From contig JAMPIV010004462.1 in NCBI GenBank assembly GCA_024509875.1, positions 372,001 to 436,000 on the forward strand: 64,000 nucleotides of DNA, read 5' to 3'. Numbering within the stretch: position 1 is the stretch's first letter; each line of letters opens with the position of its first letter. Position numbers and translations under genes: made by a program. This DNA is from Oreohelix idahoensis. Lineage: Eukaryota; Mollusca; Gastropoda; Stylommatophora; Oreohelicidae. This document shows positions 24,002 to 34,915 of the stretch, in pieces. The notes below the pieces were generated by a model, which saw only the letters and a program-made list of their open reading frames with translations, was not told where the DNA came from and did not search any database.

Positions 24002-26220
24002 ACATTTATCTGTTAGACGAGGCTGAGGCTAAGAGGTTGCAGATTGAGGCTGACAAAGAGGCTAAAGCATTGGAAGCCGAGGAAAGAAGACAGGCTGCAG
24101 AAAGAGAAGAGAAGAAATTAGCTGCAGAAAGGGAAGAGAAGAAATTAGCTGCAGAAAGGGAAGACAAGAGATTAGCTGCAGAAAGGGAAGCAGAAGATAA
24201 GAGATTACAAAGGGAACATGAGTTACGACTAAGGGAGTTTGAGTTTCAAGGCCATGCTCCTGAAAATGGTGCCAGTCCCTTTGCCTCTGATGCCACTGCT
24301 AGCCAGGGAGCCTCAACCTCAGCTATGAATTTTCATTTAGATCATTTTGTTGAGAAAGACGATGATATTGAGAGCTTTTTAAATAGATACGAACTATTAG
24401 CTACCACGTATGGGTTAGAGAGAGAAAGGTGGAGCTTAAAGTTATCTCAAGGACTTCGCGGGGCAGCTTATGAAGTTTTTGCAAAAATGAGCAGAGGTGA
24501 TCAGGAAAATTATGACATGCTAAAGCAGGCTCTTTTGTTAAGATATGAAAAGAACGCAGAATTTTATAGGAAAACATTTAGGAATGCTAAACTACTGTCA
24601 GGTGAAACCTACAACCAGTTCTCTGCAAGAATAGAGACATACTTGGAGAAATGGACTTCTCTGGGGAAAACCCAAGATCTTAAGGAAATGGTCCTTATAG
24701 AGCAATTAAGAGAGTCCATGGCTCCAGACCTGAGAAAGTTTCTCATGGAACAAGGTGCAGAGAGGCTGGGTGAGTTGCTAAATGTTGCTGAAAGGTATCA
24801 AGCAGCTCAGGCAGAAGTAACAGGTAATAAGAAGAGGCAGGTAGATAATTATCAGGCACCACAAAACTTTAATGAATTTTATCATAAAGATCAAAACAAA
24901 GGTAAGCACCAGTTTGATAGGCCACAAAATGACTATAAAAATAAAACCCCACAATTCAATAAAAGGAAATATGATAACAGGAAACCCTTCAGACAGGAAG
25001 GAAAATATTGTCAAATATGCAGGATGCATAATCATAATACTAGTGAATGTGGTAGGAAGGTTCCTCCATATCACGCGGCATGCATGATAACAGTGGACAA
25101 GGGGAAGAAGAAACTGACAGAGAATCATATAAATCTTCAACATCCCCCCATCTGTGAAGAAGTGACATGTAATGGGGCCAAGGTTAGGTGCCTTTACGAT
25201 TCAGGTTTAGAATATGACTCAGTTGTGAGTGCAACCCTAGTGCACCCTGAACAGTATACCACAGAGAAAGTGGAGATACAAGGGGCCGTAAAGGGAATAT
25301 CCACCATGACACTTCCCGTAGCCGAGATCAATGTAGAGACAAGGTACGTGGAAGGAGTGATTAGAGCAGCCGTGTGTGACGATCCTAATTACCCGCTGGT
25401 GTTAGGAAGTAAATATGTTTTTCTAGGAAGCCCTGTAAAACCTGTGGTAATGGCCACGCTTCAGGTCAGGTCGACCCCTAGTAGAAAGGAGGGGGAACCC
25501 CCATTAACCTTTTCTGATAAACAGATGAGAAAGGCCCAGGCAAAGGACAAATCATTAAAACCTTGCTTTGACAAATTACTAAACAGCCATGCACACCCTA
25601 AGAAAGGACAATTTTACTTGAGAGATGGACTGCTCCACAGGAAGGCGGGAGCCGGACCCAAAGGATATGGACAGTTGGTACTCCCAACTCCCTACAGACA
25701 AGAAGTGATGGCAAAATCACATGTTGTACCAGACAGTGGACACCAGAGAAATGGGACTACCCGTCAAAGGACATCAGAAAAATTCTATTGGCCTCAAGTA
25801 GCTGCTGATATTGCACAATTTGTGAGGGCCTGTGAAAAATGTAGCAAGGTACAGTCCCCAAGTTGGGAAAATCATAATCAGATACCAGCCAAGCATACTG
25901 AAACATATGGGCCTAACATTAACAAGGAAAATAACAATAATAAGGTTGACATAGAGGATAGGTATCCCCCTTTCCCCCAACAGTGTTCACCAAAAATATT
26001 TAGATTCGCAACTCTGAGAAAGGCATCCAGAGAAAATAGAAATTCAGACCAGTCAACCCAGGAACAGTTTGAAGCCGCATTTAGGGAGCTGGCTGACATT
26101 GACATTGAAGATGATCCGCCGAAGTTAAAACCGAAACAAATTGTTAACATAAGAACAGTGGGCAGTGGACGAGTGAGCGATTCGGGAAATGCTCACAGCG
26201 CTTCACACTATGGCTATTAA
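24002..26220 (+). CDS. gag: Element C Gag-protease-integrase N-terminus polyprotein
   Basis: A single uninterrupted frame of about 740 codons with no ATG until 24325; 24037 is TTG. Parts in order: a charged coiled coil of A-E-R-E-E-K-K-L repeats (24040-24240), then a capsid-like helical domain with D-D-I-E-S-F-L-N-R-Y and F-S-A-R-I-E-T-Y-L. A canonical CCHC knuckle (C-x2-C-x4-H-x4-C) lies near 25010. A protease-like D-S-G follows near 25197, then an integrase HHCC finger (H..H..C-x2-C) near 25720-25845. The tail after it is unlike an integrase core. RT, RNase H and the core are absent. The protein could build particles but not copy itself. Confidence 0.85.
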
Positions 26221-26714
26221 CTTAGCATTAAAAGGGCTCTGGTGTCATTGGTAGTCACCCGACCCCACCCCGTCCAAGGGAAATTATTGATCGGACCCTG
26301 GATGGAGATAACCCACACATCTTATAGCAATGCTAAGGGCGAATTGATTTCTGATGCAGAAACTCATTTCCCCACATATTATCTTAATTCTCCAGATTGT
26401 CGGTAGGCGAAACTATAGTTGGTGAATATTGATTGCTAAGCAGTAGTAAGACAAGCCGTAACACTTGCAGCTGTACAGTAACATATCTGAAATGGATTCT
26501 TGGATTGCAGAGGTCTGAGGCAACCTTCGTCAGTAGTGCTTACTTTGACTTGACCCACCTGCATTAATCCATGAGCAAAATAAAATTAGAGAAACGTTGA
26601 TGCAGATTTTTTAAGCCGCCATCCGTGCGATGAAAATCAAAGAAATCACCAGGCATAGACATAAATTTCTCTATGTATATGTAGAATTATAGACTGACGT
26701 ATAACGTCTGTTTT
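26221..26714 (+). other. 3' non-coding region of element C
   Basis: About 500 bases between the stop codon and the polypurine tract; no motif seen. Confidence 0.5.
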
Positions 26715-26728
26715 AAGAGGGGAGGATT
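26715..26728 (+). other. Polypurine tract of element C
   Basis: AAGAGGGGAGGATT directly before the 3' LTR, the expected primer for plus-strand synthesis. Confidence 0.8.
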
Positions 26729-29093
26729 TGTCGTGAAATTCTACATCCACATATGTAAATTAAAACGTAAATGAAAAGCCTAACAAATAAATTTAATAAA
26801 AGGAAAGAAGAATGGTAAAGAACAGTGCTGTCACAATGACTGTACGCAAAATCCCCTTGTGTTCTCCTTCGTCTGCAAATTGTAGCGCTTTCACGTTGAT
26901 AGTAAAAGCCTACTGTATTATTACCCGCTTTCTTCAATGAAACGTGTACTGTATTTCTTGGAAAAACCTTGAGATACGCAAGCTGATCAATGACCTAAAT
27001 TTAATATTTCATTCATTCCATGAGGCAGAAAGCAAGGACACATGCAACACTAAACACGCGTCGCGCGATACACAATTGCTGCCATCACGCGTGTAAGGCC
27101 ACTAGCAATACTTTTTTTCAGATCGACAGTGATAAAAAGCCAATACCCATACCAGAGTTAGGTTTTAAAATCCTGAAAAACGCTTATTGGGAATTATGAC
27201 AATATACTGGTTTACGTTTGAAAACATGACAGTACCCAGACACCCTCAAGTTTGGAAGTGAGAAGGTAGTAACAGCACGACTATCCTAGAAGAAAATGCA
27301 TATTGGCTCCATTAAATTCGTATATTTGGGTTCCTTAGGGTTTGCTGACAAAGAATATGTAAAACGTTACGCAAATAGTCTAGGAATTACCAAGTTATGG
27401 CCAAAATAAAATAGTGGGGGTGCCTGACAGCATGAAATCATTTCTGCTCATAAAATTTTTTTATAACGTGTTTGAAAAAACATTACGTTACGGAAATAGC
27501 CTACCATGTTAACTCCTATTTGATTGGAGCGCAACAAATGTAAGACTAAACACGATTGGTCGGGCTATAAATACTATCTTGTGTTGTCAGGGGAAATGTG
27601 AAAAGGGGTACTTTTTTTAAAAGATGTGTAGACATGGTTTGATTGGGTAGAGCTGCGAATATACTCAATTCAGAGCGTCTGTTCCTTGCCACATCTTGTA
27701 ATAAACCTACTAAGAAGCAGTGCGTTGAGCACCAGTGTATATTTTTTTATAAAATAAAGCCTGGGACATCGGCAGATCGGAGTTGTGCTATATTCATTGC
27801 CAGTCAACGAAACTGTTTTTTATTTCCATGAATTGTGGTAAGCTTGAAATATTCAATATCTTTTAATGAAAATTGAATGTAAATTGATAATTTATGTCTG
27901 TATATATGTGTAGTTCAGTAGCGAACATGAGGTAAAACCTATAGTGCTCCAGCCTGAACAGAAGGTGTCGGAGGAAAGTAAAACTACATGGAATTGCCAA
28001 ACAGTACACTAACACCTAACTTATTGACTAGAAAGAAATAATGCTGGAATTGCAGAGGCGTAGTAACCATTAGGGAGGGAAATACTGGTATAAAGTATTT
28101 CAGATGAAGCTGACAGTTGGCCTAACGCTCTGAACTCAATGTTTGTGATGTATTGTGCTCAGTGTAGAAATAGAGTGTAAATTAGTTCTGACGTAGAAGG
28201 TACAACCTTCTTGTTTCAGGGACCGTGGTCTTAAAGTTATTGAGCAGCACCTGGTCAGAGCTCTGCTGAAGCCAGAGGCGGACAGCATACTCCTTGGTCC
28301 ATATAGCAACCAGTGGGGTGGCTCCAGAACTCATTAAAGTAATCGAGCAGAGGAGTCTTTTACTGCAGTCATCACGAAAGATAAGAGAGTGTGGCCATGG
28401 AGCTCAACATTATGTACCCCCATCTTAAAATGACTTTGTAAAATAAAATTAAGAGGGGAATTTAATTGTTTTAATACCAGGAACTGAGAACATCTCCAAT
28501 ACTAGTTCCAATAGAAACAAACTATTGAAGTCATGATGACAAATACCAACAGAGCTTGAACAAAACAAAACCAGTATTACCTCATATTACTACTACACAA
28601 CTGACACACATAGGATACTATTAATAATATATGTCACTACAAGAATCATATTAATACATTCTGTACATATAACTTGTAATTAAAATTGATTGTGATTCCT
28701 GGTTCCCTTTGTATTTGAATCAGGACACATATACATTCATGACAGCACTGAATACATATTGTTATTTGAAAAGTTATCAGTGACTCCTTTAAGATATCCT
28801 CGTAGAGTGTTTTATGTATGTGAGTGTCACAGTGTTGTCAAGTGTGGTGGAATAAATTAAATTGTTTATCTGTCTGTTGTTGTTATGACTTACACTTCAT
28901 CATACACATACCCTAGACATATAACGAAGTCATCACACTATTCCAGAATAATTCTGACTGAGGTATACATATGTGGCAGCAAGTAAGGTTATCTATAATA
29001 CACTACTCTTATTAGATATAGATACCTTTACAGCTGATCTCAGTCAGTACACTAAGTCCCCTATAAATATTTATAACATCCCACTTCACCACA
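26729..29093 (+). repeat. 3' LTR of element C
   Basis: Starts TGTCGTGAA after the purine tract and ends TTCACCACA before TCCGG. It has the 27112-27485 segment missing from the 5' LTR and lacks about 52 bases (near 27021) that the 5' LTR has at 22065-22118. Confidence 0.92.
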
Positions 29094-29098
29094 TCCGG

Positions 29099-29360
29099 AC
29101 AGTTTGATCAGACACATGACGTCCTGCAGGCAATGACTGGCAGTTGAGGAAGCTGTTGTAAACCTGTCTCTGAGGTGACGAAGCCGAATAAAGCGATCCT
29201 CCGCTGCTGTTGTCACTCTGGGTCGTCCACTGCGATGCCGGTCTTCAACTGAGCCAGTGGCTTGGAACCGGTGCCAAACTCGACTGATGGTACACTGATG
29301 CACGTTTAGATGCCTGGCAACCTAACTTTGACTTTCGCCTGCATGCAGTCGGCCAATAGC
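29099..29360 (-). pseudogene. Tc1-like transposase, N-terminal DNA-binding part
   Basis: Contains I-G-R-L-H-A-G-E-S, a TAG stop near 29325, then V-H-Q-C-T-I-S-R-V-W and G-R-P-R-V-T-T-A-A-E. These are the paired-like helix-turn-helix and GRPR region typical of Tc1 transposases. A frameshift near 29110-29150 precedes the LTR-element junction at 29094-29098. It is separated from its catalytic half by element C. Confidence 0.82.
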
Positions 29361-29809
29361 AATGTTTCTTAAATTTATCGATAGAGACGCTATAAATGTC
29401 TGCATGAAAATGAACTGAATTTTTTTTGTGTAGCGTTATCCTTTTATAGGGTTTCAGTTGCGTAGTCAGTGAATAGTGTTCACCCCAAATTTTGTTGCTT
29501 TCACGTGCGCGCAACATGAGCTGTGGTCAAAAATTGCGTCCTAAACACTATTGACCACTGCGTTGTAACGATTACAAAAACAAACGCAATTCAGGTCAAT
29601 ACGTGCATTTGACACTGTAAAGAACATTTGAGGCTGGTTTTTATATACCCTAGCACCAAATTTTACTTACAAACTCATAAAAACGCGCCCTCGGATTTTA
29701 TTTCAAATTATTAGTTAACCTAAACGAAAAAGCAAATTGGTTCTGAAACTCGCGATTGGTCCATTTTCCTGCAATACGGGTACAGCCGAAAATGGCGGCC
29801 AAATTTTAT

Positions 29810-29842
29810 TTGGCGTAACTCTCTATACATCAAGGGGCTCTA
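29810..29842 (-). repeat. Right terminal inverted repeat of the 8-bp-TSD transposon
   Basis: Reverse complement of 19749-19781 with 3 mismatches. Directly followed by CTCTCTTC at 29843-29850. Confidence 0.85.
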
Positions 29843-29850
29843 CTCTCTTC

Positions 29851-30091
29851 CAGAGTAAAGTACTGTCTCTCCTGTCGCTGTTGTAACCTTTCCTGCCCCT
29901 GTCCATCCGCTCTCGCCCACCCCTAGAATGTGCAATCCATAGTTTCCCACCTCTGCCGTCACCTGTCTTAGTCCACCCGTCTCACCCATTGTCCCGACAC
30001 TCCAAAATCCCACTCCTGCATCATGTTTTGCGGTCAGGACGTCCGTTCTCATGTCAGTGGCTTCCTTTTGGCTTTCACCACTGACAGTCAT
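29851..30091 (-). pseudogene. LINE ORF: N-terminal part of the endonuclease
   Basis: Minus-strand frame opening at 30091. It contains the first endonuclease blocks, T-M-G-E-T-G-G-L-R-Q, H-I-L-G-V-G-E-S and T-G-E-T-V-L-Y-S-G-R-E. The usual catalytic Asn in the W-N-V-R-T block reads Ser here, which suggests a dead enzyme. The frame stops three bases inside the inserted transposon. Removing that insert with one copy of its 8-base duplication keeps the frame into 19748. The upstream part (to 30378) is the LINE 5' UTR. Confidence 0.8.
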
Positions 30092-30390
30092 ACGAGCCTC
30101 AGACTCCGAATGTCCGTCCCGCAGTAAAGTTTGTTTATTCGTTGTTGTTTCCGTAACTTCAATTTTTTTTTTTTTACATAGACAGGGGTGTCAGCCCTAT
30201 GCTAAAGCCCCCATCCTGGAGGACCAGGGTGTCTGCTTTAGTCTGACCCCTGCCCGCGCAAAGCTGTCCAGCTTGGTAGAACCTTCCAGGAGTAAAACTC
30301 TCGCTTGCATAGCTCTGGGGGTAATCAGGGTACGCAAGCCGCCATACCTCGACAAGGTATTGACACCGGTGATGGCAGTTGCCGCTGTCC

Positions 30391-32664
30391 AGTCGCAATT
30401 TTTCAATTAAGTTAACTAAAAGAATGGTGATATTTTTCATTATATCCCCTTGTAGTGGAATTAGATGTTATGAACTGTTGTTGTTATGTATTTATATTGT
30501 GCTGAATGAGGTCAGCTGTGAAGGCCCCTGAGTATAACAATTATTAGGGTGAGTTCTCAGGGAGCCTTTCTGCTACCACCTTATGATCTCATTCAAGCTT
30601 ATTCTTGACTAGTATGTATAATGACTACGTCTAGTGTCTAGGGTTATGAACATGTGGTGTGATGGTAATTTAATACAAAAACACACACATATAAACAAAT
30701 ATTAATGTCTATGATCAAATGAACTAACCCTGTGTTTGAAATTTTGGTATTAAACTATTTTTTACAATTTTATTTTGTCCTGAACCTAGTATTCTTCTGG
30801 TCAGGACTTTCAACTCAAATGAAATCAATTTATATACATATATGCAAGGCAATTTCACAAAAGGGACAATCTGTCCAAACACATATTTTAAAATCTAATA
30901 ATGGTGTTAAAATATTTCTAATACTACTGTTAAACTAGCACTGGATGGCGGGTCGGGATTCTGTAATCACTCCCATGTCTTTATTTCACAACTTTTAATT
31001 TTAATTTCTTGGGTGGAAATAGTTTTATTTATTTCAGTTAGGGAAACACTAATTTTCGTTGATGAACGGTCATGTGCCAGATTATATACTTATCTAGCAC
31101 ATGTAATCGCTGTCAGTTGTCACCCCAGCCAACGGCCACTGTTGTACTTGTCCAAAAGTAATAGGGTAGACAGCGTGTACACCTATCACTACTGGAATAC
31201 AAAGTCTTCTCAAATTCACCACTCAGAAATCTGGCACTGGACTAGTGCCAGACAAAAAACCCTGTAACATGAAATTATGTTTCCTTGTTTACATCATGTT
31301 TAATCTACTATTTCCACAAATTATAATACATGCAAAATAAACTGTTAAAACATAATTGATTATTAAATTTGTTAATTGTATAAAGACAAATCTAAAGTTG
31401 ATTTAATCATTTTGAATGTACTACATCCATATGTCTCAGACAATTTGATAAACACACGTAAGCAGAGCTACATAATAATAAGAGAAAATTTACTGAATTA
31501 ACTGAGCTATGCACTTTTACCTGTGCTAACATTATATTATATAATCCTTCACAAAAGTTGACGGCAGATACTAGAATTAGCATGCTCAGCCATTGCAGCA
31601 ATTGTTCTAGCTTTTCCGAATATGTTGTGAATAGTCCCTGGAGGTAGAAGCATCATTATCCTTCTATCTACAACTCTGCCAGGAGTAATCTTGTGCAAAG
31701 GTAGACACCTTTGAAGACCCACTCTTGAGTTTTTGCCACTACTGCAGAGCTAAGGGGAGGCGACCCGTGACAATCACCAGCTCTAATTAATTTACATTCG
31801 TTCAGAAGTAATTGATCATTAATTTGTAATATGTTATTTTACAAATTCGTAGTCAATTATTGCTTTGTCAATCAGTGGTCAGGGAACAAAGAAGAAGTCA
31901 GAGCACATTATATCTATGCAGGACCTATGCAACAATCGCACGCATGGTGAATGCAAATTACAACCAGATCACAAGGTCTATATATCTGGACATGAGCTCT
32001 AATATAACATAGGTTATCATATAGAGATTTTGTGTTTGGTTTAGCATTTCTAGATATAAACACAGCTATAATCCCAACCCTCGTCGACACGGCTGACTCA
32101 GCTGGCCGTCGAATAGATAACTATCCGCGTTAGATTTATCGCACTCATCCCATTTTCGTCTGCAATCATAACTCGTCATTCACTGTTACCATAAGCATAT
32201 TCGACGTTTCGCGCATGCGCAAAAGTGCCACGCATGCGTTATCATAGCACTTACCTACACAATCGATTTCGCCGCAACTATGGTAGTAATCTACACATAT
32301 TACACTGCCTCGCATGTTTTGTTTGCGGTTTCATCGTCAACTGTAAGAACGGACATAAACAAAGGTGTTACCCAACATTATTTATAACTCAAACCCTTTC
32401 CCACCTTATTGATACACGAACAATCCGTAATCGAATTCGTTAGAATAGACATATGGGCCAATTTGAACTAAAGACGACCATCTAGCCCACGGCGCTTCGT
32501 TTCAATCCACTTGAGTTAGGTAAGGACAAGGCTGCAACGTAGCGAACTGGTCACCGCACCTCTAGAAATAGTATAGTGAAGTTTGTCACACTTCTTTACC
32601 CTACAGCCGGTATCTGCTATAGGACTACCTTTTAGTATTTAGTGCACTTTAAATTCAGTTACTA
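30391..32664. other. No supported gene
   Basis: About 2.3 kb of mixed AT-rich sequence between the LINE and a mariner. A GCGCATGCGC palindrome lies at 32211-32220. No exon with splice signals and homology was found. Confidence 0.5.
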
Positions 32665-32666
32665 TA

Positions 32667-33986
32667 CAAGGGGATTGACATAAGTCTTGGGCCTGACCAT
32701 GAAGGAGTCACAGGAGGAAGATGAAACTTGGCACATTTAAAGATCCTCGTATTTGCACTGAATGTGTGAAGTATGCGTTTGTTTCTTCAATGGGTTTTCC
32801 CGCTACGGTGCACGGCGCAATGTACCCTATTGACCGGATATGCTGCTCCAAAGATTTGACAAAACAATGGAAAAGAAGGAGGCCAGAGCTGTGATAAAAT
32901 TTATGATGTTTCAGGGAAAAACACCTACAGAAATACACAGGGAGTTGGAACCAGTGTTTCGTGATTCTTGTCCTTCATATACTTCGGTTAAAAACTGGTG
33001 TCAACAGTTTAAGTGCGGCCGCTCAAATGTTACTGATCTGCCAAGATCTGGTAGACCAGCCTCAGAGTGCATCGATGAAAATGCAACAAGAGTGAAGAAA
33101 ATCATTGACCAGGATCGAAAAATGACAATTGTGGAGATAGCTAGTAGAGTAAAACTAAATGAAAGAACAGTTTATAGAATTTTACACAACAGACTGAACA
33201 TGAGAAAAGTGCGTGCACACTGGGTTCCGTGACTGTTGACTCGTGAACAGAAGCATACAAGGGTAAATTGCTGTCAACAGTTGCTCGAAAAGTGTCAGTC
33301 AAAAAAATTTTTGGAGACCGTGGTGACAGTAGATGAGACTTGGGTACACCATTATGACCCCGAATCCAAAATTGTCAGCATGCAATGGAAAACCCCGGGC
33401 TCCCCAACACCTGTCAAGCCGAGGGCGCAGAAATCTGCAGGAAAAGTGATGCTGACTGTTTTTTGGGACGGCAAAGGTGTCTTTTTAAAAGATTATCTGC
33501 CTCTTGGCAACACAGTTAATGGACAGTACTATGCAGATCTTCTCACAAAACTAAGAAAGGTTGTGACCAGGAAACAAGGAATAACGCGCACTCAAAATCT
33601 TCCTTTGCTTCAAGACAACGCGCCCTCTCACAAAGCACGGCTTGTGCAGCTAGCAGCCAACGATTTGAATATTGAAATTCTTCCACACCCACCATATTCT
33701 CCAGATTTGGCTCCATCAGACTTTTTTCTATTCCCAAATCTTAAAAAACAGCTAAAAGGAAATCATTTTGACAGCGATGAAGAGGTTATACTGGCATGTG
33801 ATGACTGGTTTAGTTTGAAAAATAGGGTGTTCTACTCCCAAGGTCTTTTCAAGGTCAAGCAGAGATGGCAGAAGTGTGTCAATTCAGACGGTGGCTATAT
33901 TGAAAAGGAATAAACACTATGCAAAATTTCAGCTCTCTGTGACATGTCCTTCATGGTCAGGCCCAAGACTTATGTCAATCCCCTTG
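32667..33986 (+). mobile_element. Mariner transposon with matching inverted repeats
   Basis: 1320 bases bounded by TA duplications (32665-32666 and 33987-33988). The first 40 bases are repeated exactly in inverted orientation at the right end (start CAAGGGGATTGACATAAG). Size, TA target and transposase are typical of mariner. Perfect repeat ends suggest fairly recent insertion. Confidence 0.95.
32867..33913 (+). pseudogene. Mariner transposase with one stop codon
   Basis: Begins M-E-K-K-E-A-R (an upstream in-frame ATG exists at 32840) and runs about 348 codons. The N-terminal half has paired helix-turn-helix domains, with the linker G-R-P-A-S near 33055. The catalytic half has V-D-E-T-W, L-Q-D-N-A-P-S-H and S-P-D-L-A-P-S-D; the last two Asp are 34 residues apart (D34D). 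A TGA at 33230-33232 lies in the W-V-P-x-x-L-T block between the halves and is the only interruption. All three catalytic aspartates are kept. Confidence 0.92.
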
Positions 33987-34104
33987 TACATTTAAAAAAA
34001 AACATGCTGGCACTGATTGTTGATTTTTTTTAAACATTATTTGGTTGGACATTAATGTTTGATTCATGCGGTTGGAGCTATGTTTTTTTTTTTTTAAATT
34101 GTCA

Positions 34105-34216
34105 GTCCTACTCACTTCTTCTCTAATCTTTCACATTCTCTTATATTGCCTCCAAGATATTTGAACGTTTTCACTTTCTGCAGTACCATTCTATTTATTC
34201 TTATGTTTAACGATGG
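34105..34216 (-). pseudogene. LINE RT C-terminal scrap, split by element B
   Basis: The minus-strand frame reads V-K-T-F-K-Y-L-G-G-N-I, a block common near the C-terminus of LINE reverse transcriptases. The frame continues past the insertion of element B into 52994-53025 with K-H-E-K-P-S-L, using one copy of the GATGG duplication. It is older than element B, and the clade is not resolved. Confidence 0.55.
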
Positions 34217-34895
34217 TGTTATGAGTAAAATCATAACAGTTCTATCGCACTACACAAGGCTTGTATACATACTTCCTTGTTGATAAGCGTTGCCTGGACT
34301 ACGCCGGAAGTACGTCACATCGTTTTCTGATATTTTGCAGACGGCATTTTGCCGGCTTTGCCTTGCAGAAGTAAGCTTTACTTCGGCCATTCGATGTGTT
34401 ACCACTGAGTGTGGAAAGACGTATAGTGTCGAGCTCCTTGATGTGAACTCTTGTTATAGAGTATTTGAGATTTTATGTCAGCTAGGTCGTCCATCGACAG
34501 TATGGAGTTTATGCTAAATTAATATTGGAAGAATTCGATGCTGTATATCACGGAACGTGTGTGAAAGGATTTGAAAAAAGATTGCAGCTGTATGTCAAAG
34601 ACATCGTGCCTTTAGTCGACTGACTAGAGACTTGTTTCTGGACTGGCTAGGTAAAGCCTTTATTATATATTCATGTGGATTCAAATATTATAAGGAGTTT
34701 CGTCACGTATTAAAGGAATGTGTTGTCTTCAAGTCAAATCTGGCCTTATGAAGTTTTTGACTGCGAAAGACTTACTACATGTTTAAAGGGCTGTATAAAA
34801 AGCATAACATCACAGGCTGAATACAGATGTACCCTAACTAATAACCAGCTATTTCAAGAACTAAAGAAAGAACCCGAGGATAACTACCCATAACA
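34217..34895 (+). repeat. 5' LTR of element B
   Basis: 679 bases, TGTTATGAG...CATAACA. Matches the three pieces of the 3' LTR (45746-46049, 48764-49073 and 52918-52993), which lets the insertion sites in that LTR be read exactly. Confidence 0.93.
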
Positions 34896-34897
34896 CT

Positions 34898-34915
34898 TGG
34901 GGGCAACAAGCCGGC
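34898..34915 (+). other. Primer binding site candidate of element B
   Basis: TGGGGGCAACAAGCCGGC starts 2 bases after the 5' LTR. The first 7 bases equal the tRNA-Pro site of element C, but the rest differs, so the primer tRNA is not identified. Confidence 0.45.

Larger units (their letters stand above)
21773..29093 (+). mobile_element. LTR retrotransposon C (Ty3/gypsy-type, RT-less), inserted in Tc1
   Basis: LTRs of 2044 and 2365 bases start TGTCGTGAA and end TTCACCACA, flanked by the 5-base target duplication TCCGG (21768-21772 and 29094-29098). A primer site identical to the tRNA-Pro site lies 5 bases inside, and a purine tract precedes the 3' LTR. The internal part is only 2.9 kb. It holds one open frame for gag, protease and the integrase zinc finger, with no integrase core, RT or RNase H. 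The LTRs differ by few substitutions, so insertion looks recent. It probably depends on a helper element. Confidence 0.92.
20866..29460 (-). mobile_element. Tc1-like DNA transposon, split by LTR element C
   Basis: The transposase reads on the minus strand from about 29360 to 21057 around the inserted LTR element (21773-29093 plus TSD). The left end is taken at CTGTTCAAAAAAAG after a TA at 20864-20865. I could not match an inverted partner on the right, so the right boundary (about 29400-29640) is a guess. It lies inside the 8-bp-TSD transposon. Confidence 0.72.

Noticed and set aside
29400..29480. Right inverted repeat of the Tc1-like element
   Set aside because: I compared the left end with this region in reverse complement and found no convincing match, so the right boundary is left open.
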